Source of the DNA: Myxococcota bacterium
GTDB lineage: Bacteria; Myxococcota_A; UBA9160; PR03
Direction of reading: 5' to 3'
Assembly: GCA_030066475.1 (NCBI GenBank)
Contig: JASJBO010000434.1
Location: 1-5,614, forward strand
DNA: 5,614 nt
Position numbers and translations under genes: made by a program
The notes under the pieces: model-generated
Told to the model about the DNA's origin: nothing
Seen by the model: only the letters and a program-made list of their open reading frames with translations
The model's database searches: none
Shown here: piece after piece, positions 1-5,507 of the stretch
How positions within the stretch are numbered: position 1 is the stretch's first letter
Layout: every line of letters begins with the position of its first letter

Positions 1-205
1 GCCGGCCTCGACCGAACAGCCACGCCGTTTCGGCTACCCCTCACGGCGGGCGTCCGGAGGTGGCATGCTGGAAGCGTGCAGAACCAGAGGGAAGAGCCGA
101 GGACCCGAGGGCGAGCGCCTTCCTGAGGAGCGAGCTCGAGACCTGGGCGACACGTTCGCCCGAGCGGTAGCGCACGAGCGGGGGCTGGCCCTCGCGGGTA
201 CCGCG
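1..205. other. Leader region, no gene recognised
   Basis: I see no supported gene in this stretch. The frame of the downstream DUF1499 gene is open back to an ATG at 65 with a GGAGG four bases ahead of it. Starting there would place about 47 charged, repetitive residues before the hydrophobic export signal, so I treat this stretch as upstream DNA. An antisense open frame crossing it has no recognisable protein features. Confidence 0.5.
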
Positions 206-682
206 ATGAAGAAGGAGAGACAGGTGGCGGCCACCCGGATCGCACCGATGATCGTCTTCGGCCTTCTGTCGGCCTCGGCCTGCGCCGGCGCGCCGCCGTC
301 CGATCTCGGCGTCTCTGCGGACCGGCTGTCGCCGTGCCCACCGTCTCCGAACTGCGTGTCTAGCGATGCGGCCGATGCGGCCCACCGCGTCGAGGCCTTC
401 TCACTCGCGGTCGAGCCCGAGGTGGCCTGGCCGGCCGCACGAGAAGCGGTCTCGAACCTGCCCCGCACGATCGTGGTCGAGGAGACCGCGACCTACCTCC
501 GCGCGGAGTGCGCCAGCGCCGTGCTCGGGTTCGTCGACGACCTGGAGCTTCATCTCCGCCCGTCGGATCAGCAGATCGCGGTCCGCTCGGCCTCTCGCCT
601 CGGCTATTCAGACGTGGGTGTCAACAGGCGGCGCGTCGAACGGCTCCGCGAACGGCTCCAGGCAGGAGATGTCGTTCGGTGA
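206..682 (+). CDS. DUF1499 family probable lipoprotein
   Basis: A 158-residue protein of the DUF1499 family, whose biochemical function is not known. Residues 12-25 are hydrophobic and end at Cys26 (SASAC), a weak but plausible lipobox, so the mature protein is probably a lipid-anchored envelope protein. Family hallmarks are visible in order: CPPSPNCVSS (44-53), YLRAEC (97-102), GFVDDLE (108-114), and a C-terminal block with VRSASRLGYSDVGVNRRR (126-143). The length is normal for the family. I chose the ATG at 206 because it puts the signal sequence at the N-terminus; its ribosome binding site is weak, and the ATG at 65 has a better one (GGAGG) but would bury the signal. The gene stands alone and converges with the nitronate monooxygenase gene. 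I am confident of the family and moderately confident of lipidation, since Ala at the -3 position is not the usual Leu. Confidence 0.85.
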   Translation: MKKERQVAATRIAPMIVFGLLSASACAGAPPSDLGVSADRLSPCPPSPNCVSSDAADAAHRVEAFSLAVEPEVAWPAAREAVSNLPRTIVVEETATYLRAECASAVLGFVDDLELHLRPSDQQIAVRSASRLGYSDVGVNRRRVERLRERLQAGDVVR

Positions 683-934
683 GGGCGTGCACGAGCGCGG
701 CCCGCCCCGCTCCCGATCGCGACGTGGGCCGGTCGAAGTCGACGATGCACGATCCGCCCGCCCTCGCCACACGCCGATCCTGGTCGATACGCCGGGAGGG
801 ACCCAGAGCGTGACTCCGGACTCCGTGCAAGCGGCGTAGCTGTCGCGCTTGCTTTCCCTCTTCAGGCGAAGGTCGGTACCCGTGGCCGCGCATGCACACT
901 GCCCGAGCGCCCGCGCGCCCCCACCCTGGCCCCG
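683..934. other. Convergent intergenic stretch, nothing recognised
   Basis: These 252 bases separate the 3' ends of two convergent genes. A bidirectional terminator would be expected, but I could not find a convincing GC-rich stem followed by a T-run on either strand. Open frames cross it on both strands with no recognisable motifs. Confidence 0.4.
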
Positions 935-2089
935 TCAGGCGACCGTCACGGACTCGGGCAGCCGCCGGGTGAGGATGTCGGCGGCCTCCTCGACCATCTC
1001 CTCCACGATCTGCGCCGCGGGCTTCACCTCGTCGATCAAGCCCGAGACCTGGCCCGCGAAGGGGCCGACGTACTCGACGTTCCCCGCGCGGTTGAACATG
1101 TCGACGATGGCCGACGCCAGCAGCACCTGGCGCGGGAAGGCCAGCGGCTCCAGACCCGACTCCTCCCACAGGTCGTGGAAGCGGTTGTAGGTCGCGCGCG
1201 AGGTCTTGCCCGTGTAGATGGTGGTGCGGCGCGTGTCCTCGTCGTCGGCCGCGACGATGGCCTGCTTCTGGATGTCGAGAGCGCCGCCCTCCTGCGAGGC
1301 CAGGAACCGCGTACCGACCCACACGCCCACGCAGCCCATGGCCAGAGCCGCCGCCACGCCGCGGCCGTCGCCGATGCCGCCGGCGGCCAGCACAGGGGTG
1401 GGCGCGGCGGCGTCGATGGCCTGGGGCCAGAGCGCCATGGAGCCGATGCGCCCGGTGTGGCCGCCGGCCTCGTGGCCCTGGGCCACCACGAGGTCGGCGC
1501 CGGCCTTCGCAATGCGTCCTGCGTTCTTCGCGTTGCCGGCGATGCCCAGCACCTTCATGCCCACGCCGTGGGCGGCTTCGACCATGAAGCCCGGGTTGCC
1601 GAGCCCGGCGCAGAAGAGCGGCACGCACTCCTCGATGCAGGCCTCGACGGCGGCGTGGGGTCGCGCCGTGGTGGTGCCGCTGCTGATGACTGCGTCGGTG
1701 TCAGGGAGGCCCAGCTCGTCCTTGATGCGCGTCAGCCACACACGGTGGGCCTCCGGCAGCATGCCGAGCGCGTCAGCCAGCGGGATCTCGCGCACGCTCT
1801 CGGCAGGTGCGTCGCCGGCCGCCACCGTGGCCGCGGGCAGCAGTACGTCCACGCCGAAGGGCCGGTCGGTCTGCTTGCGGATCTCGCGGATCGCCTCGCG
1901 CATCTCCTCGACGGAGTAGCCGGCACCGCCCAGCACCCCGAGGCCGCCGGCCTCGGACACTGCCACCACCAGCTCGACGGGCGCGCCTGTCTTCTCGCCG
2001 ATCAGGCTGGGCCCCATGCCCGCGCTCAGGATCGGGTAATCGATGCCGAGCATGTCGCAGAGGGGCGTGCGCAGGGTGCGTCGGGGCAT
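935..2089 (-). CDS. Nitronate monooxygenase (2-nitropropane dioxygenase family)
   Basis: A 384-residue FMN-dependent TIM-barrel enzyme of the nitronate monooxygenase / 2-nitropropane dioxygenase family. Characterised members oxidise alkyl nitronates to carbonyl compounds and nitrite in the cytoplasm; the substrate of this one is not evident. Visible signatures are: an N-terminal PILSAGMG strand (19-26) lining the flavin site; a FCAGLGNPG strand (159-167); AQGHEAGGHTG (203-213), which carries the conserved histidine His206; the phosphate-binding VLAAGGIGDGRG (233-244); and VGTRFLASQE (258-267). The ATG at 2089 is preceded by GAAGGAG with a six-base spacer, a strong ribosome binding site. The frame is open 53 codons further upstream, but that extension runs into repeat DNA carrying a tRNA fragment, so it is not part of the gene. 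The 100-residue segment after the barrel phosphate site is typical of the longer members. No operon partner is visible. Confidence 0.93.
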   Translation of the reverse strand: MPRRTLRTPLCDMLGIDYPILSAGMGPSLIGEKTGAPVELVVAVSEAGGLGVLGGAGYSVEEMREAIREIRKQTDRPFGVDVLLPAATVAAGDAPAESVREIPLADALGMLPEAHRVWLTRIKDELGLPDTDAVISSGTTTARPHAAVEACIEECVPLFCAGLGNPGFMVEAAHGVGMKVLGIAGNAKNAGRIAKAGADLVVAQGHEAGGHTGRIGSMALWPQAIDAAAPTPVLAAGGIGDGRGVAAALAMGCVGVWVGTRFLASQEGGALDIQKQAIVAADDEDTRRTTIYTGKTSRATYNRFHDLWEESGLEPLAFPRQVLLASAIVDMFNRAGNVEYVGPFAGQVSGLIDEVKPAAQIVEEMVEEAADILTRRLPESVTVA

Positions 2090-2160
2090 GGGGGGTCTCC
2101 TTCGGCGGGTAGACGGGAGAGAGTTGCGCGTCGCGCGGCGTCGCGCAGCGAGGGGCGCCC

Positions 2161-2277
2161 GGATCAATCGGTTGACGGTGGGCCCTCCAGGACTCGAATC
2201 CGGAGGGCCAGGACGGAACCTCCGTAGTCCCGGGCAGTTGCGAAACATCAGAACCGGCTGGGGACGAGTTGGGGACA
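2161..2277 (-). repeat. Dispersed repeat copy A with tRNA 3' end
   Basis: First of two same-orientation, diverged repeats; the other is at 3234-3349. An exact 28-base match (2171-2198 against 3244-3271) is flanked by weaker similarity with almost no length change. At the far end is a tandem 11-base motif, here ctggggacgag followed by ttggggacaga. Read on the - strand, the exact block is the T-loop, T-stem and acceptor strand of a tRNA. The two copies bracket the PEP-CTERM gene. I infer remnants of integration sites at a tRNA 3' end, but they could instead be one family of dispersed repeats that carries a tRNA piece. Confidence 0.75.
2177..2204 (-). other. tRNA 3' fragment, decayed T-stem
   Basis: On the - strand this reads a TTCGAGT T-loop, CCTGG, AGGGCCC acceptor strand and ACC, followed by G instead of the terminal A. 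The 5' side of the T-stem is CCGGA, which pairs poorly with CCTGG, and no anticodon or D arm lies upstream. It is therefore not a functional tRNA gene. Confidence 0.7.
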
Positions 2278-2296
2278 GAAGACAGAACGAGAAACA

Positions 2297-2339
2297 GGTT
2301 CCCGGGGTCTCCCAAGAACGTAGTGTCCCCTGGGAAACC
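2297..2339. other. Bulged inverted repeat (hairpin)
   Basis: Bases 2297-2307 (GGTTCCCGGGG) pair with 2327-2339 (CCCCTGGGAAACC), giving 11 base pairs with two single-base bulges and a 19-base loop. It lies between repeat copy A and the PEP-CTERM stop, next to a run of gacaga-type repeats. It lacks a T-run, so it is not a standard terminator. It could be a REP-like or transposon-end structure, but I found no transposase. Confidence 0.45.
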
Positions 2340-2424
2340 CCGCGCGGCTCACTGGCAACTCCGCGTTAGGACCATCTTGCGAGCTGTCCGGTTGATCTCC
2401 TTCGCGACCTTTGCGCGAGTCGGA

Positions 2425-3072
2425 TCATCGGCCGCAGCCGCCTCGTGGGCGATCTTCGACGGGTCGGAGAGTTTGCTGTCGATTGAGAGCACCGAGCGCG
2501 CCAATCCCCAAGGCGAGGAGCGCGGCGGTCGAGGGCTCGGGGACGATCGCGTAGCTGAAGATCGCTTCGATCTCGAAGGTGCCGCCCCCCGAGTCGCCGT
2601 AGTTCATCGAGATACTGCCCGGCGAGATCGCGGCGGCGAAGGCGCCGTCGCCGACGGGCAGCGCGTCGGTGACGATGAAGTCGGTCGGGTCGTCGAAGTC
2701 GAGAAGGAAGTCCCTCGCACCGAAGGCGCCGAGCGAGGGGCCCGTCGCGCTGCCGGTCAGCTGGATCGGGTCGAAGGTGGCCGGCACGATCTCCACGTCG
2801 CCCCCCGCGACCGTCCAGACGTTCCCGTCGATCTCGAGCGTGAGGATCGTCAGGGCGCCGGGGTAGAAGCCCCGGGCCGGGTCGCCGTCGGTATCCGCCG
2901 CGCCGTCGTCCCAGGTGAGGCTGCCCGTGATGGTCTCGCCCACGCCGAAGGACAGGGGCGGCGGGGTGCCGAAGATGTCGGTGACGGTCCCCGTCAGGGA
3001 GAGGGACGTCGCGCCGGCTGGAGCGGAGAGCAGAAGGGTGAGCAGGGACGCGAGAACGAGCGGCTGGCGCAG
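2425..3072 (-). CDS. PEP-CTERM sorting-domain exported protein
   Basis: A protein of about 215 residues exported by Sec and probably processed by exosortase (EpsH/XrtA family). A signal peptide covers residues 1-21 (LVLASLLTLLLSAPAGA then TS). A Gly/Asp/Thr-rich, beta-strand-like body follows, with no recognisable catalytic motif. The sorting signal VPEPS starts at residue 177 and is followed by a hydrophobic segment (about 182-196). The normal short Arg-rich end is replaced by a 19-residue tail starting NRQQTLRP, which suggests drift or a frameshift near the 3' end. The start is unusual: the perfect AGAGGAGG site is seven bases before CTG at 3072. Standard alternatives are TTG at 3096 or GTG at 3108, both with poor ribosome binding sites; both would lengthen the signal peptide. 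Frames open further upstream run through the tRNA-end repeat and are not coding. The gene lies alone between the two repeat copies. Family call is sure; function unknown. Confidence 0.85.
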   Translation of the reverse strand: MRQPLVLASLLTLLLSAPAGATSLSLTGTVTDIFGTPPPLSFGVGETITGSLTWDDGAADTDGDPARGFYPGALTILTLEIDGNVWTVAGGDVEIVPATFDPIQLTGSATGPSLGAFGARDFLLDFDDPTDFIVTDALPVGDGAFAAAISPGSISMNYGDSGGGTFEIEAIFSYAIVPEPSTAALLALGIGALGALNRQQTLRPVEDRPRGGCGR

Positions 3073-3079
3073 GGTGGAT

Positions 3080-3087
3080 CCTCCTCT
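3080..3087 (-). promoter_or_regulatory. Strong ribosome binding site before CTG
   Basis: The - strand reads AGAGGAGG seven bases upstream of a CTG codon that begins the signal peptide of the PEP-CTERM protein. No ATG, GTG or TTG lies at a usable distance in frame, so the site argues either for a rare CTG start or for a lost ATG. Confidence 0.6.
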
Positions 3088-3233
3088 GTACCTCAAGTCT
3101 ACACGCACGAACGTCGCGGGGCTCGAGGGGAGTAGCGGCTTCTTGATCGCCAGATCGCTGGAAGCGAAGCCGTCGTTGAGACCCTTGGACACGAAGGTGG
3201 ATGCTCTTCCTGAGCGCGGATGGGAATCGAGCA

Positions 3234-3349
3234 GGATCAGCCAGTTGACGGTGGGCCCTCCAGGACTCGAACCTGGGCGAAGGGGAAAAAACGCAAGTAG
3301 CTTCGGGGGTTTGCGAGCGCGGATCGGGCTTGGCGACAAGTTGGCGACA
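3234..3349 (-). repeat. Dispersed repeat copy B with tRNA 3' end
   Basis: Second copy of the repeat at 2161-2277, in the same orientation and one base shorter. It shares the exact 28-base tRNA-end block (3244-3271), a tcgcaa block, and a tandem 11-base motif (ttggcgacaag then ttggcgacaac). The - strand reading across the tandem motif is V-A-N-L-S-P here and V-P-N-S-S-P in copy A, so it may be the last codons of a former gene such as a tRNA-targeting recombinase; that is speculative. The copy lies between the PEP-CTERM leader and the broken nitroreductase. Confidence 0.75.
3250..3277 (-). other. tRNA 3' fragment with intact T-arm
   Basis: The - strand reads a perfect T-arm (CCAGG, loop TTCGAGT, CCTGG) followed by the acceptor strand AGGGCCC and ACC then G. 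The upstream bases contain a TTTTTT run and no anticodon arm, so only the 3' quarter of a tRNA is present. The acceptor sequence implies a parent tRNA beginning GGGCCCT. Confidence 0.75.
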
Positions 3350-3465
3350 ACGATGGAGGACAATCCCGCGGGTCTCTGCCACGCGGAGCTCATGGTCGAC
3401 GGGAACCGGCTCCCTCTGCGACGAATGTTGGACACCGCCGCGCGGCGAGGCGAGCAGCCGCCGCA

Positions 3466-3750
3466 ACGGGAACCTTCGACGTCGGTCGCGGTCATGCGGC
3501 GGAAGACCGCGCGATCGCGCTGGGTTCGCCGGCACTGCTGGTGCTCGGGACCGACGGCGACGAGCCCAGGGAGTGGCTCCAAGCCGCCAAGCACTCGGAC
3601 GCCTGCTGCTGCGTGCGACCGCTTACGGACTCGGTGTCTCGTACTCGAACCAGCCGATGGAGGTACCCGAGCTGCGCGCCCGGCTCACCGCAGCGATCAG
3701 CGCCGCCGGGCGGCATCCGCAGCTGCTCATGCGGATGGGCGTGAGCCAGG
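3466..3750 (+). pseudogene. Nitroreductase (Acg-type) remnant, frameshifted and truncated
   Basis: This matches the C-terminal third of the FMN-dependent nitroreductase-like Acg family. From about 3466 the frame reads TFDVGRGHAAEDRAIALGS, then PALLVLGTDGDEPREWLQA, ending at 3585. The reading then moves to another frame, from 3588: QALGRLLLRATAYGLG, NQPMEVPELRARL and HPQLLMRMG. Restoring a single missing G near 3586 recreates the family motif A-G-Q-A-L, so a one-base deletion explains the break. The N-terminal two thirds and any start codon are not recognisable, and the family's closing TPRRP motif is missing: similarity stops near 3745, right where the 3' end of the convergent cassette gene begins. 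Repeat copy B lies 116 bases upstream. The gene is dead by both truncation and frameshift. A different nitroreductase subfamily is possible. Confidence 0.75.
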
Positions 3751-3755
3751 GCAGC

Positions 3756-4214
3756 TTACTCGAAGTTCATCGAGCTCCCCGGCATGAGTTCTCGGGGCTT
3801 GGCGCGGACCTCCGGCTCGGAGACATCGCCATGAATCGCGCTGGCGATGACGCGTTCGGTCACGTCGCTGAGGTACGAGTGGAGGGTCTTGTGCAGTTCC
3901 TGAAACTCCGGCCAGAGCTCCTGGTCGACGAGATCCTTGGGTGCGCGAGCCATGACGGTATTGCGACGCTGGCCCGAGTAGCGAAAGGGAGTGACGCCGT
4001 GGCGACGAAGAAGCGCGATGAAGAGCGCTTTGGCCCACGCGTCCGGCAGGGAGAATCTGAACTCAAGGATTTCGTTTGCGCGGGACGCGTCGAGACGCTG
4101 TTGTAGTCGGCGCGCTGCCTCCTGCGCTGCGGTCCGCTCTCCGACCGACGAAGCACGAGAGAACAGTGTTTCGATTCTCCGTAGCTTCTCGATGAGCCGC
4201 TGCTCTTCCGTCAT
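3756..4214 (-). CDS. DUF2786-like conserved protein, last cassette gene
   Basis: A 152-residue, charged, probably cytoplasmic protein of unknown biochemical role. Residues 1-48 form a predicted helical segment (EEQRLIEKLRRIETLF, then QEAARRLQQRL) resembling the DUF2786 domain. A second conserved block follows: EFRFSLPDAWAKALFIALLRRHG (51-73), RYSGQRRNTVMARAP (78-92), DQELWPEFQELH (97-108) and VTERVIASAIHGDVSE (118-133). I recall this block from stand-alone DUF2786-type proteins of proteobacteria. I chose the ATG at 4214, preceded by a purine-rich GGAGGATGGGGGGAGT; a TTG at 4238 would add eight residues. The attC core lies about 36 bases upstream, making it a cassette gene. Unlike the two cassettes before it, no attC follows its TAA stop, and the nitroreductase remnant starts within a few bases. 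I am sure the gene is real; the family name is likely, the function unknown. Confidence 0.8.
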   Translation of the reverse strand: MTEEQRLIEKLRRIETLFSRASSVGERTAAQEAARRLQQRLDASRANEILEFRFSLPDAWAKALFIALLRRHGVTPFRYSGQRRNTVMARAPKDLVDQELWPEFQELHKTLHSYLSDVTERVIASAIHGDVSEPEVRAKPRELMPGSSMNFE

Positions 4215-4249
4215 ACTCCCCCCATCCTCCCTCAGCAAGCTGCCACGCC

Positions 4250-4375
4250 GCCCAACGTACGGGCGCTCAGCTGCCGGCGCGCTGACCGGGTAGCTCGAAG
4301 CGCCCGAGGTTCAGTGCCAGAAACTACCGCCGGTCGATTGGAAGACGCAATCTCCGGTCAGCTGCCTTGTTAGGC
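4250..4375 (-). repeat. attC site 1 (126 bp)
   Basis: On the - strand, the inverse core GCCTAAC is at 4375-4369 and the core GTTGGGC at 4256-4250. The inner arms are complementary: cagctgaccgg on one side against ccggcgcgctgaccgg and gctcagctgc on the other. The core carries one change from the GTTAGGC of the other sites. The middle shares ggttcagtgcc and cgattggaaga with attC sites 2 and 3, so all belong to one family, with this the most diverged. The stop codon of the four-helix gene lies inside the inverse core. Confidence 0.88.
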
Positions 4376-4795
4376 GGCAGTCCTCGGGCGCACCCGCGAA
4401 AAGCCGGCCAGAAACAGGGCAGCGATCGTTGAGACCACGAGGACCCCGCAAAGAGCAGGAACTAGTACGTGGTACCGGTAGCCATCGAGCATCCCACCTT
4501 GCACCGTTGAGACGATATAGCCACCGTTGGCGTACAGGCTGAGCGCTGCAAAGCCAGAGGCGAAGAGCAGGCGACCCCGCGAGGCGAAGAACACGGCTAG
4601 CGCGGCAAAGCCTGCGAAGAGCGCGAAGGCTCCACTAAGTAAAGCGGCTACAGCGGCGCCGTTGGCTTCAAGATACGCTTCGATCTCGGGCCGCGTGAGG
4701 ACGCGTCCTGCGAGGATCGAGATATCCGTGACGAGAGCAGCGCCCGCGACGATTGTGATCGCGAGAATCGCTCTTTGCCAAGCGATCGGAGGCAC
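4370..4795 (-). CDS. Four-helix membrane protein, cassette gene, unknown function
   Basis: A 141-residue integral membrane protein that I do not recognise. Four hydrophobic segments are visible, at about 8-28, 47-71, 76-97 and 108-132. A short polar stretch between the first two contains TRPEIEAYLEANG, and the C-terminus is basic (SRVRPRTAA), which suggests it faces the cytoplasm. No catalytic or metal-binding pattern is evident. The start is GTG at 4795, preceded by AGGAG with a five-base spacer and lying 17 bases after the attC core, which is normal for a cassette gene. The TAA stop is made by the inverse core of attC site 1, so the last residues (TAA) are encoded by bases that belong to the recombination site. 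Expression probably depends on read-through from upstream in the array, since no promoter is visible in the short leader. A small membrane toxin-immunity or transport accessory role cannot be excluded. Confidence 0.8.
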   Translation of the reverse strand: MPPIAWQRAILAITIVAGAALVTDISILAGRVLTRPEIEAYLEANGAAVAALLSGAFALFAGFAALAVFFASRGRLLFASGFAALSLYANGGYIVSTVQGGMLDGYRYHVLVPALCGVLVVSTIAALFLAGFSRVRPRTAA

Positions 4796-4811
4796 GAGGG
4801 CTCCTGCTGCC

Positions 4812-4950
4812 GCCTAACGAAATGGGCGCTCAGCTGCAGACAAGGGCCGGCTGCCCAAGGTCGTTCGGAGTGCCCATGGTTCAGTGCCCAGGGTACCAGA
4901 GGCCGATTGGAAGAAGGCCCTTGGCTGTCAGCTGCAGCGCCTTGTTAGGC
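4812..4950 (-). repeat. attC site 2 (139 bp)
   Basis: Perfectly inverted ends: GCCTAAC at 4950-4944 and GTTAGGC at 4818-4812 on the - strand. The inner arms are near-complementary over about 25 bases (aaggcgctgcagctgacagc against gcagctgagcgccc), and the centre contains further paired blocks such as gggccggctgccc. It fits the long attC type typical of chromosomal integrons. The first 107 bases differ from the visible part of attC site 3 at only three positions. Confidence 0.93.
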
Positions 4951-5499
4951 GGCGGCCGCGCGGCAACGCCAAGCGATGGCACCTCCAATGGCCGCACCGG
5001 CCAAGCGACCAAGCATCACCGAGGCAGGGCTGCTCAGTGTACCGATTGCCGCCAACCCGAACCAGACAACCAACAACAAGTGCCACGATGGTGAGGTGCT
5101 CCGGCGGGGCCACCAAAGGACGGAGAACGCCGCCATGAGTCCGAAGAGGCCTGCGCCGCCTCCGAGGTAGAGAGCGTCCCAGGGCGAAGCGAGGAGGTGA
5201 ATGACGCCCGCGACCGTGACCGACGCGAAGAACAAGAGCCCGGTTCTTCGGGAGCCAAGCCGCGGCTCTACGACGAAGCCAGAGGCTAACGCCGGAGCCG
5301 AAAACCACACGAGGTGAATGAGCCCAACATAGACGAAGCTATAGGTCACGATTTGCCACGCTCTGCCGGCATACAGGAAGGCCTCCGGGATCAGGCCGAG
5401 GCGCTCGCGCAGAGAGGGAACCAGCAACTGGATGCCCGTCGTGACGACGGCAATCGATACAACGGCGACCGTGAATGGAGTTCGACGCCAGGCTTCCAC
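4945..5499 (-). CDS. Rhomboid-fold membrane protein lacking catalytic residues
   Basis: A 184-residue protein with about six hydrophobic segments (roughly 9-27, 48-72, 86-104, 111-130, 139-156, 161-177), the number in a core rhomboid. Rhomboid-like signs are WQIVTYSFVYVGLIHL (48-63), the EPRLGSRR turn (78-85), GGGAGLFGLMAAF (113-125) and a final helix GRLAGAAIGGAIAW. In active rhomboid proteases the fourth helix carries a G-x-S-G serine and the sixth a histidine. Here there is no serine between 106 and 125 and no histidine after 140, so it is predicted not to be a protease; it may bind or hold membrane proteins as other pseudo-rhomboids do. The start is GTG at 5499, nine bases after the attC core, with only a weak GGCGGAC ribosome site. 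The stop TAA is inside attC site 2. The membrane topology is firm; the rhomboid assignment is likely but rests on reading alone. Confidence 0.75.
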   Translation of the reverse strand: MEAWRRTPFTVAVVSIAVVTTGIQLLVPSLRERLGLIPEAFLYAGRAWQIVTYSFVYVGLIHLVWFSAPALASGFVVEPRLGSRRTGLLFFASVTVAGVIHLLASPWDALYLGGGAGLFGLMAAFSVLWWPRRSTSPSWHLLLVVWFGLAAIGTLSSPASVMLGRLAGAAIGGAIAWRCRAAAA

Positions 5500-5507
5500 C
5501 GTCCGCC

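Noticed and set aside
65..205. Upstream start for the DUF1499 gene
   Set aside because: It would add 47 residues of charged, unconserved sequence ahead of a signal sequence that should be N-terminal, even though a GGAGG precedes it.
621..1628. Long minus-strand open frame overlapping the nitronate monooxygenase
   Set aside because: It is a shifted-frame shadow of the enzyme gene: Arg/Gly/His-rich, no motifs, and running into non-coding DNA.
1175..2227. Long plus-strand open frame antisense to the nitronate monooxygenase
   Set aside because: It is the antisense shadow of a gene with strong family motifs and a good ribosome site; its composition is low-complexity.
3285..3325. Rho-independent terminator on the minus strand (CGCAA...TTGCG then TTTTTT)
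   Set aside because: The stem is only five pairs with a large loop, and the T-run is not conserved in the other repeat copy.
3250..3330. A complete tRNA gene on the minus strand at repeat copy B
   Set aside because: Only the T-arm and the acceptor 3' strand are present. The upstream bases contain a T-run and no anticodon or D arm, and the 3' end reads ACCG.
3427..3433. GTTGGAC as an integron core site closing the terminal cassette
   Set aside because: It matches only the seven-base consensus by chance, is 320 bases past the stop codon, and has no inverse core or paired arms.
2425..3594. PEP-CTERM protein as a 389-residue product
   Set aside because: The N-terminal extension translates the tRNA-end repeat and the antisense of the nitroreductase remnant. 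The signal peptide and ribosome site place the start near 3072.
3330..4106. A single 258-residue plus-strand protein
   Set aside because: Only about 3588-3745 shows protein similarity (nitroreductase). The rest is repeat DNA on the left and the antisense of the DUF2786-like gene on the right.
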